From the NCBI GenBank assembly GCA_016788865.1, contig JAEUSB010000017.1, forward strand, positions 62,001 through 126,000: a DNA stretch of 64,000 bases, written 5' to 3'. Below the pieces are notes generated by a model, which was not told where the DNA came from, ran no database searches, and worked only from the letters and a program-made list of their open reading frames with translations. Of the stretch, positions 43,581-51,242 are shown piece by piece; within the stretch, counting starts at the first letter, position 1, and each line of letters starts with the position of its first letter. The position numbers and the translations under genes are program-made. The DNA is from Leptospirales bacterium (lineage in GTDB: Bacteria; Spirochaetota; Leptospiria; Leptospirales; Leptonemataceae).

Positions 43581-44285
43581 TCAAAATCCCATTTTCTTGA
43601 TTTCGCGAATGAGTTCATGAATCTGCTGAAGACGATTCAAGCAGCGGCCCGTTAGAGAAGGGTGACGATTCATTCCGTCGCGAAAAAGCACCTGGACCTG
43701 CGTAAGTCCAAAAACGTAGTCCCGCGCCCATTGGCGTCGCGCGCGCTTCTTCTGTGCATCGAACTTCTGTACAACTTCGCGGAGGGCTGCTTCTGCCCGT
43801 TCATACACCTCGCGGGCTTTGCCGTTTGTAATACCGTCCGTGCGATTTTGCCACTTTACTTCACGGATGGGAACGTCTCTACCGTAGATCTCGGTCTCTT
43901 CCCCTTCTTCAAGGACGCTGCGATGCAGTGCGTCCCAGAAGTTTTCAACCGATCCAGCCAGGTCCACATTGTCAAAAACCGATTCAAAGATCCGGCGTCC
44001 TGCCTCGCGACCTGCTCTGTAGGTTGTGGCCTGCTCATGATATCGAACGTTAAAGCCTGGAGGACGCGGTGGTTCTGGTCGCGAGGATCGAATGGGCACT
44101 TCCTCGCGCGGTGGGCCTGAATAGCCTTTCTGAATCCCTTTGTACGCTTCGATTAGCTTGCGTGCGCGCTCGCCATCGCCGGGAACACGGTCCGGATGAC
44201 ATTGCTTGATTCTGGCGCGGAAGGCGTTCTTGACCTGCTCGGCGCTTGATCCGGGGGCTACGCCGAGTAAACTATAGTATTCCAT
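43581..44285 (-). CDS. DnaJ-domain protein
   Basis: Encodes 234 residues. A J-domain occupies residues 1-62 with the His30-Pro31-Asp32 tripeptide that stimulates DnaK. The rest (about 65-234) is a charged, mostly helical region without zinc-finger or DnaJ C-terminal substrate domains, so it is a type III J-protein. It ends a minus-strand run with two small membrane proteins, four bases from the previous gene. It may bring DnaK to an envelope complex. Confidence 0.88.
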   Translation of the reverse strand: MEYYSLLGVAPGSSAEQVKNAFRARIKQCHPDRVPGDGERARKLIEAYKGIQKGYSGPPREEVPIRSSRPEPPRPPGFNVRYHEQATTYRAGREAGRRIFESVFDNVDLAGSVENFWDALHRSVLEEGEETEIYGRDVPIREVKWQNRTDGITNGKAREVYERAEAALREVVQKFDAQKKRARRQWARDYVFGLTQVQVLFRDGMNRHPSLTGRCLNRLQQIHELIREIKKMGF

Positions 44286-44288
44286 ACG

Positions 44289-44690
44289 TCAGTCCTGGAT
44301 CCGGAGCTCTCCATCTTTCCTTTCAACTTCGACGGATTCTGCGAAATTCGAAAGAGCCCTCATGATCAGAAAGATAGCACCCGTGGCAGATACCATGAAC
44401 ATTAAAACGAGTGCCAGGAGCTGGCTTCCCGTAAGGAGCTTCAGTCCGACGTACAAGCTGCTCAGCATAAAGATGAAACTTGCGGCGCAGAATACGATTC
44501 CTGCAGCGAGGAAAACCAGCCCGCTCAGGAAGAGGCCGGACCTTCGACTCCACTCCGATCGGAGGCGGCTTAGAAAATCGGAGAGCAGACCTGACCACCA
44601 GCCTGAAGCTTTCTGAGGCTGCTGCTCCGCCTTTCTCTGGACGGGTTTGCGATGGCGCAAACGCCCGAGCGCCGGATAGGGACGCGACAT
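44289..44690 (-). CDS. Phage-holin-like (DUF1469-type) membrane protein
   Basis: Encodes 133 residues. A basic N-terminal third (about 1-35) precedes two long hydrophobic hairpin helices (about 52-78 and 84-108), and a charged C-terminal tail ends in Glu-Val-Glu-Arg-Lys-Asp-Gly-Glu. This shape fits the DUF1469/YqjE "holin superfamily III" group, which commonly occurs next to DUF883 proteins, as it does here (four bases away). It is not part of a prophage as far as the window shows. Confidence 0.7.
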   Translation of the reverse strand: MSRPYPALGRLRHRKPVQRKAEQQPQKASGWWSGLLSDFLSRLRSEWSRRSGLFLSGLVFLAAGIVFCAASFIFMLSSLYVGLKLLTGSQLLALVLMFMVSATGAIFLIMRALSNFAESVEVERKDGELRIQD

Positions 44691-44694
44691 CGAG

Positions 44695-44961
44695 TTAGTC
44701 GCGGCCGCGTTTTGTTATTCTGCCGAAAAGGAAGCCAAGCCCAATTCCCGATAGGATTGCGATAACTGCTGCGCGCTGTGGATTTTCTTTGATGTACAGG
44801 CCAACGGAATCTAGAAGCTCGCGTGCACCTTCCTGGTACGCAGCCGTGCTCTCATTGAGACGATTCAGCCCTTCCTTTGCCTTTCCGGCAATCTGGCCCG
44901 CCTGTTCCCTCAATTGATCCAACCTTGCGGATCCCTTTTCTGATTTTTCTTCGCCATTCAT
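44695..44961 (-). CDS. DUF883/YqjD-like small membrane protein
   Basis: Encodes 88 residues. A long amphipathic helix (about 12-60) with Ala/Glu/Lys heptad-like spacing leads to one C-terminal membrane helix (about 64-80, Ala-Val-Ile-Ala-Ile-Leu-Ser-Gly-Ile-Gly-Leu-Gly-Phe-Leu-Phe-Gly) and a basic end. This is the YqjD/ElaB pattern; those proteins bind ribosomes at the membrane in stationary-phase E. coli. The function here is inferred only. It precedes the holin-like gene. Confidence 0.78.
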   Translation of the reverse strand: MNGEEKSEKGSARLDQLREQAGQIAGKAKEGLNRLNESTAAYQEGARELLDSVGLYIKENPQRAAVIAILSGIGLGFLFGRITKRGRD

Positions 44962-45038
44962 ATCATGCTCCTCGCAACGCGAATCCGGGTTCGCTCCGGT
45001 CCAGAATGCGCGGTTTTACAAGGCTGTAAAGCACAGAT

Positions 45039-45968
45039 TCAAGCGACAACAGGAATGGACGAAGGCACTACTTTGAAGTGAAATTCATGCGTGCGTAGAT
45101 GATCCATATTGCGGATTTCACCGTCGATTTCCTGCGAAACCGTGCGTTCTGGAATCGCGATGATTTCTGTTGCCTGGAACTCCTGCACACCGGTCATGCT
45201 TGCTACCTGGCCGCTGTAAATCTTGTGCGATTCAGTGATCAGTTTTATCTTTGGGACATTGGAAACAAGGACGAGGTCAAGCAGTCCGTCCTCAATACTG
45301 GATTTGGGCGCCCAGCGCATTCCCCCTCCATTGAACTCCGCATTGCACACAAAGAAGTTCACCAGGCCTGTCTGAATTTCCTTTGTGGATCCGTCCGCAC
45401 CCTTGAGTATGAACTTGCAGGCCGGCGGTGAATACTTAAATAGCGTGGTGAGCGAGTGGTAGAAGTAAGCCGGCATGCCCGCTTGAAAGGAGGACGCTTT
45501 CATTTGCCTATTCACATCTCCTCCCAGACCGATGGACGTAATGTTAATGAAATAATGTGGTTCCAGTCCCCGCTCCAGGGTCGTCAACCCGCAGTCGACC
45601 ATGCGAAACTTGTTTTCCGCAAGTGCCGCGGTATACTCCGGATTCATTTTCAGCAGGGTTTTATAGAAATCCCCACCGGTTCCAAGGTTAATCACGCCAA
45701 GTGGAACATCCGTCCGAATGGGCTTCTGATCATGAAAGTAACCGTTCACACCCTCGTTGATCGAGCCGTCTCCGCCTGCCATGAGGATCTGATCGTACTG
45801 GTGGTGCTGAAGGGCAGCCTGGACGCGTGCGGTCGCATCCCGAGGCGCCGTAGTCTGATAAATGTCAAATGCACCCAGAAGCTTGTTGAGTTCCGGTTTG
45901 AGGCGATTAAATGCTTTCAGTGAGGCCCCATTCTTACTCTGTGGATTCAAAATGACGAGTCTACGCAT
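45039..45968 (-). CDS. Diacylglycerol kinase family lipid kinase
   Basis: Encodes 309 residues of the DagK/YegS fold. The N-terminal Ile-Leu-Asn-Pro-Gln-Ser-Lys-Asn-Gly and nucleotide-binding Gly-Gly-Asp-Gly-Ser-Ile-Asn-Glu-Gly-Val-Asn-Gly (near 66-77) are clear. A Gly-Leu-Gly-Gly-Asp motif and a C-terminal Asp-Gly-Leu-Leu-Asp-Leu-Val follow. These enzymes phosphorylate diacylglycerol or related lipids at the inner membrane; the exact lipid is unknown. It lies 77 bases upstream of the DUF883-like gene on the same strand. Confidence 0.93.
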   Translation of the reverse strand: MRRLVILNPQSKNGASLKAFNRLKPELNKLLGAFDIYQTTAPRDATARVQAALQHHQYDQILMAGGDGSINEGVNGYFHDQKPIRTDVPLGVINLGTGGDFYKTLLKMNPEYTAALAENKFRMVDCGLTTLERGLEPHYFINITSIGLGGDVNRQMKASSFQAGMPAYFYHSLTTLFKYSPPACKFILKGADGSTKEIQTGLVNFFVCNAEFNGGGMRWAPKSSIEDGLLDLVLVSNVPKIKLITESHKIYSGQVASMTGVQEFQATEIIAIPERTVSQEIDGEIRNMDHLRTHEFHFKVVPSSIPVVA

Positions 45969-46090
45969 TCTTCCAGTAGGACAGGGGAGCTTGAAAAAAG
46001 TCCAGCAAATTAGGGCGCGGTGCGGCTTTTTCGGACTTTACACCCCACGTTAGCCGCGCATTTCTTACGGGCGTGCGTGGCAAAATCCAT

Positions 46091-47356
46091 ATGCGAAACA
46101 TAGCAATTTTAAGCGAAAATCCGGACATGAATCGCCGCATAGCCACAGCGTGTCTCAAGTTTGAGGATGAATTTTACCCGGTCTTTTTCTCAGATGAGAA
46201 ATCGTTCGTTCAATACCTGAACTATGAACTGCCTGAAATTGATATTATAGACTTCTCACTTCAACAGACGGAAGCCGGCCGTGCTTTTACAGAGATAAAA
46301 GATGACCCATGGCTGCACTTTGGTGGCAGCATCATCATTTACGAACGGCAGAAAGAAGAAGAGCTAATGGACAAGCTGCGTGGCATCAACGTGATTGCGC
46401 AGATTCAGAAGAATAAGATTGAGGCTTACCTTCCGAGAGCTCTAAATGTACTCAGTCAACACCGCAGCATTCTGTTTCAACGTGACATCCACGCACTTCT
46501 ACAATCCAATATTTCAGGCGAGTTTGAGATCGACACGGATCCCTTTGATGTTACCATCTACGCCAATCTGATCGCAAACTTCCTCTACAATTCAAACTTG
46601 ATCAACATGGATCAAAAATACAATTGCAGCACGGCTCTCATGGAACTACTGTACAATGCAATTGAGCACGGGAATTGCAAGATCGGTTACGAGGAGAAGA
46701 AAGCGTGGCTCGAAGGTGGCAGCGATATCATGGATTTGATTCGCAGCAAAGCAAGTGCGCCGGAAGTATTAGGCAAGAAAGTCTTTTTGAACTACAGAAT
46801 CACTCCGGATCGTTCTTATTTCACTATTCGCGATCAAGGGGAAGGCTTTGACTGGAAGAAGCATAGCAAGCTCGATTTGCAGCCAGAGGATTTGCATGGC
46901 CGCGGAATTCTGATTGCCCGCAACTATTTGCAAGACGTGAGCTATAATGAAAGTGGAAATGCTGTCTCGTTTGAGATTGAACACTTACATGAAAGCAACG
47001 TCATACCACGCGTATTTACGGACCAGGAAGAAGTTGTATTTAACAAGGGTGATGTTGTGTTCCGCCAGGGGGAAACCTCAAGCCACCTTTACTATATCAT
47101 TTCGGGACAGTTTGATATCATAGCCAACGGCAGGAAAGTTTCAACTCTTAATCCGGCAGATATCTTCCTGGGTGAAATGTCTTTTCTATTAAACAATCAC
47201 AGATCCGCTACGGTTGTATCCGTGGAACGCGGCGAGCTGGTCAAGATTTCCAAAGAAGCATTCATCAATGCAATTAAGGAGCATCCACACTACGGGATAT
47301 TCCTGGCTCGTCTCCTGGCACAACGGTTGGACCAGGTCCACGAAATAACTCCGTAG
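46091..47356 (+). CDS. Receiver-like / HATPase / cyclic-nucleotide-binding fusion protein
   Basis: Encodes 421 residues. Residues 1-125 have a receiver-like pattern with Asp54 in Ile-Ile-Asp-Phe-Ser but lack the acidic pair. Residues 170-300 are a GHKL ATPase with Glu-Leu-Leu-Tyr-Asn-Ala-Ile-Glu-His-Gly-Asn, Asp-Gln-Gly-Glu-Gly-Phe and Gly-Arg-Gly-Ile-Leu-Ile, as in RsbW-type anti-sigma kinases. Residues 310-415 are a cNMP-binding domain with Glu-Met-Ser-Phe-Leu. No His phospho-acceptor domain is seen. It could gate a partner-switching pathway by cAMP or cGMP. I chose the ATG at 46091 over a GTG at 46073. Confidence 0.85.
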   Translation: MRNIAILSENPDMNRRIATACLKFEDEFYPVFFSDEKSFVQYLNYELPEIDIIDFSLQQTEAGRAFTEIKDDPWLHFGGSIIIYERQKEEELMDKLRGINVIAQIQKNKIEAYLPRALNVLSQHRSILFQRDIHALLQSNISGEFEIDTDPFDVTIYANLIANFLYNSNLINMDQKYNCSTALMELLYNAIEHGNCKIGYEEKKAWLEGGSDIMDLIRSKASAPEVLGKKVFLNYRITPDRSYFTIRDQGEGFDWKKHSKLDLQPEDLHGRGILIARNYLQDVSYNESGNAVSFEIEHLHESNVIPRVFTDQEEVVFNKGDVVFRQGETSSHLYYIISGQFDIIANGRKVSTLNPADIFLGEMSFLLNNHRSATVVSVERGELVKISKEAFINAIKEHPHYGIFLARLLAQRLDQVHEITP

Positions 47357-47391
47357 CTTAGCTGCAATCGTGAGCATCATCCTGGATGAGC

Positions 47392-47829
47392 TTATTCTCC
47401 GGTCTGTGGCTTCTTCTGAACGGCCCGGAAAACCAGTTTGTCATAGCCCAGGAAATTGATTACGATGGCGATTGCCAGCGGGACCAGCGTGGCAACAACC
47501 CAATGGTAGCCAGCTTCTGATAGGAAATGAAACCCAATCTGGCGCAATATGATAGTAAGACCTGTCAGCAGGTGAAAATGCCAGAGTCGTTTCAGGTAAT
47601 GTCCCTGCCGTTCCTTCCAGGTGAAGAAGGAATGGGCGTGGAAGCTGAATAAGATTGAGATTTCAGTGGATAGGAAGTGCGAGATGTTGCTTTCGAGATC
47701 CGTGGCATTGAGTTTCACCCATTCCATGAGCACGTACATGGCGCCCATGTTGACGGCGAACGTAGCGGAGCCCGCAATTCCGTATCGGAACAGCTTGGTG
47801 TCCAGTAGCTGCATCAATCGAGTCCACAT
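47392..47829 (-). CDS. GtrA-like membrane protein
   Basis: Encodes 145 residues with four membrane helices (about 13-33, 48-66, 82-100 and 110-132), the GtrA layout. GtrA-like proteins are proposed flippases for polyprenyl-phosphate-linked sugars in surface glycosylation. Key motifs are Arg-Tyr-Gly-Ile-Ala-Gly at the first helix and Thr-Glu-Ile-Ser-Ile-Leu-Phe-Ser-Phe at the second. No GT partner is adjacent; the upstream gene, 48 bases away on the same strand, is a peptidase. Confidence 0.85.
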   Translation of the reverse strand: MWTRLMQLLDTKLFRYGIAGSATFAVNMGAMYVLMEWVKLNATDLESNISHFLSTEISILFSFHAHSFFTWKERQGHYLKRLWHFHLLTGLTIILRQIGFHFLSEAGYHWVVATLVPLAIAIVINFLGYDKLVFRAVQKKPQTGE

Positions 47830-47877
47830 GTCGGGGTAGTTTCCTGAGATTGCCCGATTGCGGCAACGAAAATAGCC

Positions 47878-48609
47878 TCAGCCAAAACGGAGTAGAATTC
47901 CGTTCCCGTGGGTCTTGAGCCACTTTCTGGCTGCCCGGAAGTCCGGCATGGCCCTCTCCACCACGGCCCAGAATCGTTTGGAGTGGTTTTGCTCGATGAG
48001 GTGCGCCAGTTCATGGACAACCAGGTAGTCGACTACGGATTGCGGGGATGCCAGGATCTTCCAGTTCAAACTGAGCGAACCCTTGCTTGAGCAGCTCCCC
48101 CACCGGCTGCGCATGCGGCGGACCGTGAATCGAGTTGGTTTTTTGCCGATCAACGGCGCATAACGTTCGATCGCAGTCTGGAAAATTGTTATGGCCTCCT
48201 TTCTGTACCATTTTTCGACAGTCTCGTAGGCTCCGCCTTTCCGGCTTTCCGGCAAGGCCAGGCTTCCGTCCGATTGTGTGGGGCGTCTCAGGCCTTTCTT
48301 GAAAGTCAGCCTGAGCTCTTGGCCCAGGAAAGGAATGGATTCTCCTTCAGAGTACAGGAGCGGCTCAATTCGAGGTCTGCTTGCATTCTTCTTGAGGCGT
48401 TTCTGAATCCAGGAAGTAGATTGCCTGAGGAAAGACTGAATTGAATACTCCGGCATGCGCATGGGAGCTCTGATTTCCATACGATTGTCAGGATAGACGA
48501 TGATGCTGATCCGACGCCGACCTTTCTTGCGCACCAGCTCAGCTGAATAGTTGTCGCCAGCTACATTTAACGTATACGTCTTGAGGGATGACCGTTCTAG
48601 CTCCGGCAC
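47878..48609 (-). CDS. YgjP-like (DUF45) zinc metallopeptidase
   Basis: Encodes 243 residues. The zinc site is Val-Val-His199-Glu200-Leu-Ala-His203 followed by Asn-His209-Ser-Lys-Arg-Phe-Trp, the signature of the M48-like DUF45 family. Arg-Met-Arg-Ser-Arg-Trp-Gly-Ser-Cys upstream is the matching family motif. There is no signal peptide, so it is cytoplasmic. The substrate is unknown. The gene is divergent from the DUF4159 gene, with 28 bases between the starts. Confidence 0.92.
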   Translation of the reverse strand: MPELERSSLKTYTLNVAGDNYSAELVRKKGRRRISIIVYPDNRMEIRAPMRMPEYSIQSFLRQSTSWIQKRLKKNASRPRIEPLLYSEGESIPFLGQELRLTFKKGLRRPTQSDGSLALPESRKGGAYETVEKWYRKEAITIFQTAIERYAPLIGKKPTRFTVRRMRSRWGSCSSKGSLSLNWKILASPQSVVDYLVVHELAHLIEQNHSKRFWAVVERAMPDFRAARKWLKTHGNGILLRFG

Positions 48610-48637
48610 AACGCAATACCGCAGAGCTTTCTGTTTT

Positions 48638-49375
48638 ATGCATCCATTTTATCTATTGGTAATACTCGGATTCCTGTTTCTGATTCTGGTTTCCATCCTG
48701 GCGCTCCTTCACGGCCGATCGATTCCCAATGGATCCCAGGCCCAGGCTGAAGGTGTATCCAGGGTTTCAACTCGCCGGCCTGGCTCGATTCAGCTGCGAA
48801 CCCTCATCTATGACGAGGGGGACTGGGATGCAAATCGTGGCTCACTGGAAAATCTGGCTATTTTCGCCCGCATGCACCTGGCGTTAGCCATAGACATTCT
48901 GCCGCCCATACGCGGCCGAGACTTGCGTGAGCAGGATTCCTTGTTTCTCTACGCGACAGGCCATCGCGGTTTCAATCTGCAAGGTCCAGATCTTGAGCAG
49001 TGGATCTTATATATCGAGCGGGGTGGATTTTGTTTGATCGAAGACAACAATGGCATGGACATCGCGTTTCGTGCATTCGTGAACCGAAATTTTCCAGGCG
49101 CGCAAATGAGACCAATGTCCCGCGACCCGCAGATGTTTGCAAAACCATTCGCGCTGGATCAATATCCCAAGGTGATGGAGCACGATGGCCAGCCAGCACA
49201 GCTACTTCGCGTGGTAGATTCGCTGAATCTATTTTATAGTTTTAGTTCAGACCTTGGCGATGGATGGGAGAGTCCACGGAGCCACCGGATACCGCAGTCG
49301 CGTAGAATTCCAGCCCTCCGAATGGGTTGCAATTTGATTCAGTTTGCGGCGAATTTGGCCGGTCCCGCGACTTAA
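48638..49375 (+). CDS. DUF4159-like membrane-anchored protein
   Basis: Encodes 245 residues from the ATG at 48638; the upstream frame overlaps the divergent gene. An N-terminal membrane helix (about 4-24) is followed by a globular region with Leu-Ile-Tyr-Asp-Glu-Gly-Asp-Trp-Asp near 62-70, Leu-Phe-Leu-Tyr-Ala-Thr-Gly-His near 108-115 and Ile-Glu-Arg-Gly-Gly-Phe near 128-134. This matches DUF4159, a domain of the class I glutamine-amidotransferase-like fold often found in gliding or envelope gene sets. The function is unknown. A strong terminator follows. Confidence 0.75.
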   Translation: MHPFYLLVILGFLFLILVSILALLHGRSIPNGSQAQAEGVSRVSTRRPGSIQLRTLIYDEGDWDANRGSLENLAIFARMHLALAIDILPPIRGRDLREQDSLFLYATGHRGFNLQGPDLEQWILYIERGGFCLIEDNNGMDIAFRAFVNRNFPGAQMRPMSRDPQMFAKPFALDQYPKVMEHDGQPAQLLRVVDSLNLFYSFSSDLGDGWESPRSHRIPQSRRIPALRMGCNLIQFAANLAGPAT

Positions 49376-49380
49376 GGGAA

Positions 49381-49423
49381 TGCCGCCCTCGGCCTGGAAA
49401 CGCCGAGCCGAGGAGGCATTTTT
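49381..49423 (+). terminator. Rho-independent terminator after the DUF4159 gene
   Basis: TGCC (49381-49384) and CCTCGGC (49387-49393) pair with GCCGAGG (49407-49413) and GGCA (49415-49418), followed by TTTTT. It lies between the stop at 49375 and the convergent Pmp3-like gene. Confidence 0.8.
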
Positions 49424-49459
49424 GGTTTCAGCGCGCAAGGCGCTGGCGGCGAGACCGAA

Positions 49460-49618
49460 TTACTTCTTAACGATTACCCAGACTGCGTGAATGATCCCTG
49501 GAACGTATCCAAAGAGTGTCAGCAGAATATTCAGCCAGAAATGCATTCCAATGCCTTCCTGTAAGAATACACCGAGTGGTGGAAGGAGGATTGCGATTAA
49601 GATTCTAACTACGTCCAT
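49460..49618 (-). CDS. Pmp3/YqaE-family small membrane protein
   Basis: Encodes only 52 residues, shorter than most gene-calling limits. Translation gives an N-terminal Leu-Pro-Pro-Leu-Gly-Val-Phe-Leu-Gln near 12-20, then Trp-Leu-Asn-Ile-Leu-Leu-Thr-Leu-Phe-Gly-Tyr-Val-Pro-Gly-Ile-Ile-His-Ala near 28-45 and a Lys-Lys end. This is the full signature of the two-helix Pmp3/YqaE family, linked in yeast and plants to membrane potential and salt tolerance. The ATG at 49618 has a good AAGGAG site eight bases upstream. It follows the 50034-49630 gene on the same strand by 11 bases. Confidence 0.92.
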   Translation of the reverse strand: MDVVRILIAILLPPLGVFLQEGIGMHFWLNILLTLFGYVPGIIHAVWVIVKK

Positions 49619-49629
49619 TTGTTTGCTCC

Positions 49630-50034
49630 TTAATTTACTTCAAAAGTTGTTTCTGTAGTACTTGTGTTTCCTGATTGGTCGTGTGCGTTGATTGTGATCT
49701 TCCAGGTACCTACGAATTTGTCATCATGTTCCTTGGGAGTCATCCAAAAATAAACATAATCCCAATCGTCCTGTGTTTCAATATCGACGTTGATGGGTTT
49801 GTTTCGGCGAGTATTGTCCTGAAGCTCAAACCGGGCATTGATCTTGTAGATCCCCCGGGGTTTGATGGTTGAGAAAACATGCACCTTGTCCGAGGACTTG
49901 AACTTCTTCTTACAACCGGAAGGCTTCCCCTTCTCGGCATCGACTCGCAGGCAGGTTTTGGGGGCCGAGAGAACGTCAGCCATCAAGACTCCGGGGACAA
50001 AAAACAAGGTAAGTGTAACGAGCAACGCTTTCAT
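49630..50034 (-). CDS. Exported protein of unknown function
   Basis: Encodes 134 residues. A signal peptide (1-19, cleaving after Leu-Met-Ala) leads to a beta-rich domain with two Cys (about 28 and 41) and a Lys-rich loop Cys-Lys-Lys-Lys-Phe-Lys. Later strands contain Trp-Asp-Tyr-Val-Tyr-Phe-Trp and Gly-Thr-Trp-Lys-Ile-Thr-Ile-Asn, an Ig-like pattern. I know no named family. A GGGAGGTCC ribosome-binding site precedes the ATG. It is likely co-transcribed with the Pmp3-like gene. Confidence 0.7.
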   Translation of the reverse strand: MKALLVTLTLFFVPGVLMADVLSAPKTCLRVDAEKGKPSGCKKKFKSSDKVHVFSTIKPRGIYKINARFELQDNTRRNKPINVDIETQDDWDYVYFWMTPKEHDDKFVGTWKITINAHDQSGNTSTTETTFEVN

Positions 50035-50093
50035 GAAAGGACCTCCCTGATAGTTCTTAGGTGTACTTGCTTTCTAATTGTTCAACAAAAAAG

Positions 50094-50765
50094 CTAGAAT
50101 CGCATTACCGGTACATCTACGACGATGGCCTGAGTGGGACATACATGAACGCATTGCCCGCAGCCGGTGCAATTCTTTGCAAAGGCAGGCAGGCCGTCCT
50201 TCCCGAGTGAGATGACTTTGTCCTCCGGACACTCGCGCACGCAAATCTTACAGAGCGATGAGCGGCTCACTTTGACTCCTGCAGGTTGCCGGCTGGCGTG
50301 ATTGCGGCAAAGGTCTGGCTTGAGCCGCGCCATTCCAAACTTTGGTTTTGCCTTCTTCCTGAGCTTTCGCAGCGCCCCGGTCTCACAGGCTTCAATGCAG
50401 GGCGTATCCGGGCAAACTCGGCATGCATTCAGGTTTGGATCGAGCAATGGACCGCTCCGCGGCCCCATCTGGAATAGCACGCCGTAGGGACAGGCAACGA
50501 TGCAATCGGCGCAGCGGGTGCATGCCTTCTCGAATTTCTTTGCTTCTTTCAAGGCACCCGGCGGTCGGGCTAATCCACGTGGGCGTTCTGCCGGGGTAGC
50601 CGGTTGCTGCGCGGTGGGCGCGGCAGGGGGCACCTGTAGAGCTTTTGGATCGAGCAAGTTCGAAAAGGCCTGGAGGCGATTGTCTACCATGGCCCCCATG
50701 GGAGTTTTCATAACCTCCCGCGCAAGATCCTTGACCCCTTTTTGAAAGAAGCTCTTCCGATTCAA
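50094..50765 (-). CDS. 4Fe-4S polyferredoxin-like protein (MauM/NapG-type)
   Basis: Encodes 223 residues with four Cys-rich Fe-S motifs: Cys-Thr-Arg-Cys-Ala-Asp-Cys-Ile-Val-Ala-Cys-Pro, Cys-Arg-Val-Cys-Pro-Asp-Thr-Pro-Cys-Ile-Glu-Ala-Cys, a Cys-x-x-Cys-x3-Cys-Pro set near 177-184 and Cys-Thr-Gly-Cys-Gly-Gln-Cys-Val-His-Val-Cys-Pro. The Arg-Gly-Leu-Ala-Arg-Pro-Pro-Gly-Ala segment before the first cluster is usual for NapG/MauM/NapF relatives. No signal sequence is obvious, so it is cytoplasmic. The electron partners are unknown; no nitrate reductase gene is near. Confidence 0.88.
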   Translation of the reverse strand: MNRKSFFQKGVKDLAREVMKTPMGAMVDNRLQAFSNLLDPKALQVPPAAPTAQQPATPAERPRGLARPPGALKEAKKFEKACTRCADCIVACPYGVLFQMGPRSGPLLDPNLNACRVCPDTPCIEACETGALRKLRKKAKPKFGMARLKPDLCRNHASRQPAGVKVSRSSLCKICVRECPEDKVISLGKDGLPAFAKNCTGCGQCVHVCPTQAIVVDVPVMRF

Positions 50766-50777
50766 GGCCGGTTCACA

Positions 50778-51152
50778 TCAAAGAGGCTTTTCTTCACTTG
50801 CGTCTTCTTCCGGAACTGTGCCCTGAGGCGTAAGCTTGTCAATGATGCCGGGCAAGATATCGCCCAGAAATTTAGATGCGTTTTCCGGTGAAACTCCGGC
50901 CTTCTGGGCAAGAGATTGGACCTTCTCGCTACCGAGGAATTGCTTGATTTGGTCAGGTGAGATCAACTTGTTCTCGCCTTTGCCAACCCAGGACTCTGCA
51001 AGCTCGCCGAGACCCTTTGTCTTCAGATCAGAAACGACTCCACCCACACCCTTGTTCTTGAGAATATCCACTACACCAGAGATTAGGTCGGGATTTCCCG
51101 ACTTTCCGCCAACTTCATTGGCCGCTGAAACGATTTTGTCTAATAAACCCAT
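50778..51152 (-). CDS. YidB-like (DUF937) protein
   Basis: Encodes 124 residues. The N-terminal Met-Gly-Leu-Leu-Asp-Lys, Gly-Leu-Gly-Glu-Leu-Ala-Glu-Ser-Trp-Val-Gly-Lys-Gly-Glu-Asn and Ile-Ser-Pro-Asp-Gln-Ile-Lys motifs fit the DUF937/YidB family, with an acidic tail. The function is unknown. It precedes the ferredoxin-like gene on the same strand by 12 bases. Confidence 0.85.
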   Translation of the reverse strand: MGLLDKIVSAANEVGGKSGNPDLISGVVDILKNKGVGGVVSDLKTKGLGELAESWVGKGENKLISPDQIKQFLGSEKVQSLAQKAGVSPENASKFLGDILPGIIDKLTPQGTVPEEDASEEKPL

Positions 51153-51242
51153 ACGATTGTATTACTCCCCGAGGGGCTGCGGGCAACCATTTTCGCATAA
51201 AAAGATGGGTCATTGATTCTCAATTTTTTCCGAAATTACAGT

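Noticed and set aside
44289-44690. Holin-like protein as a sign of a prophage
   Set aside because: No phage structural, integrase or lysis genes are nearby, and its DUF883 neighbour fits the housekeeping pairing of this family.
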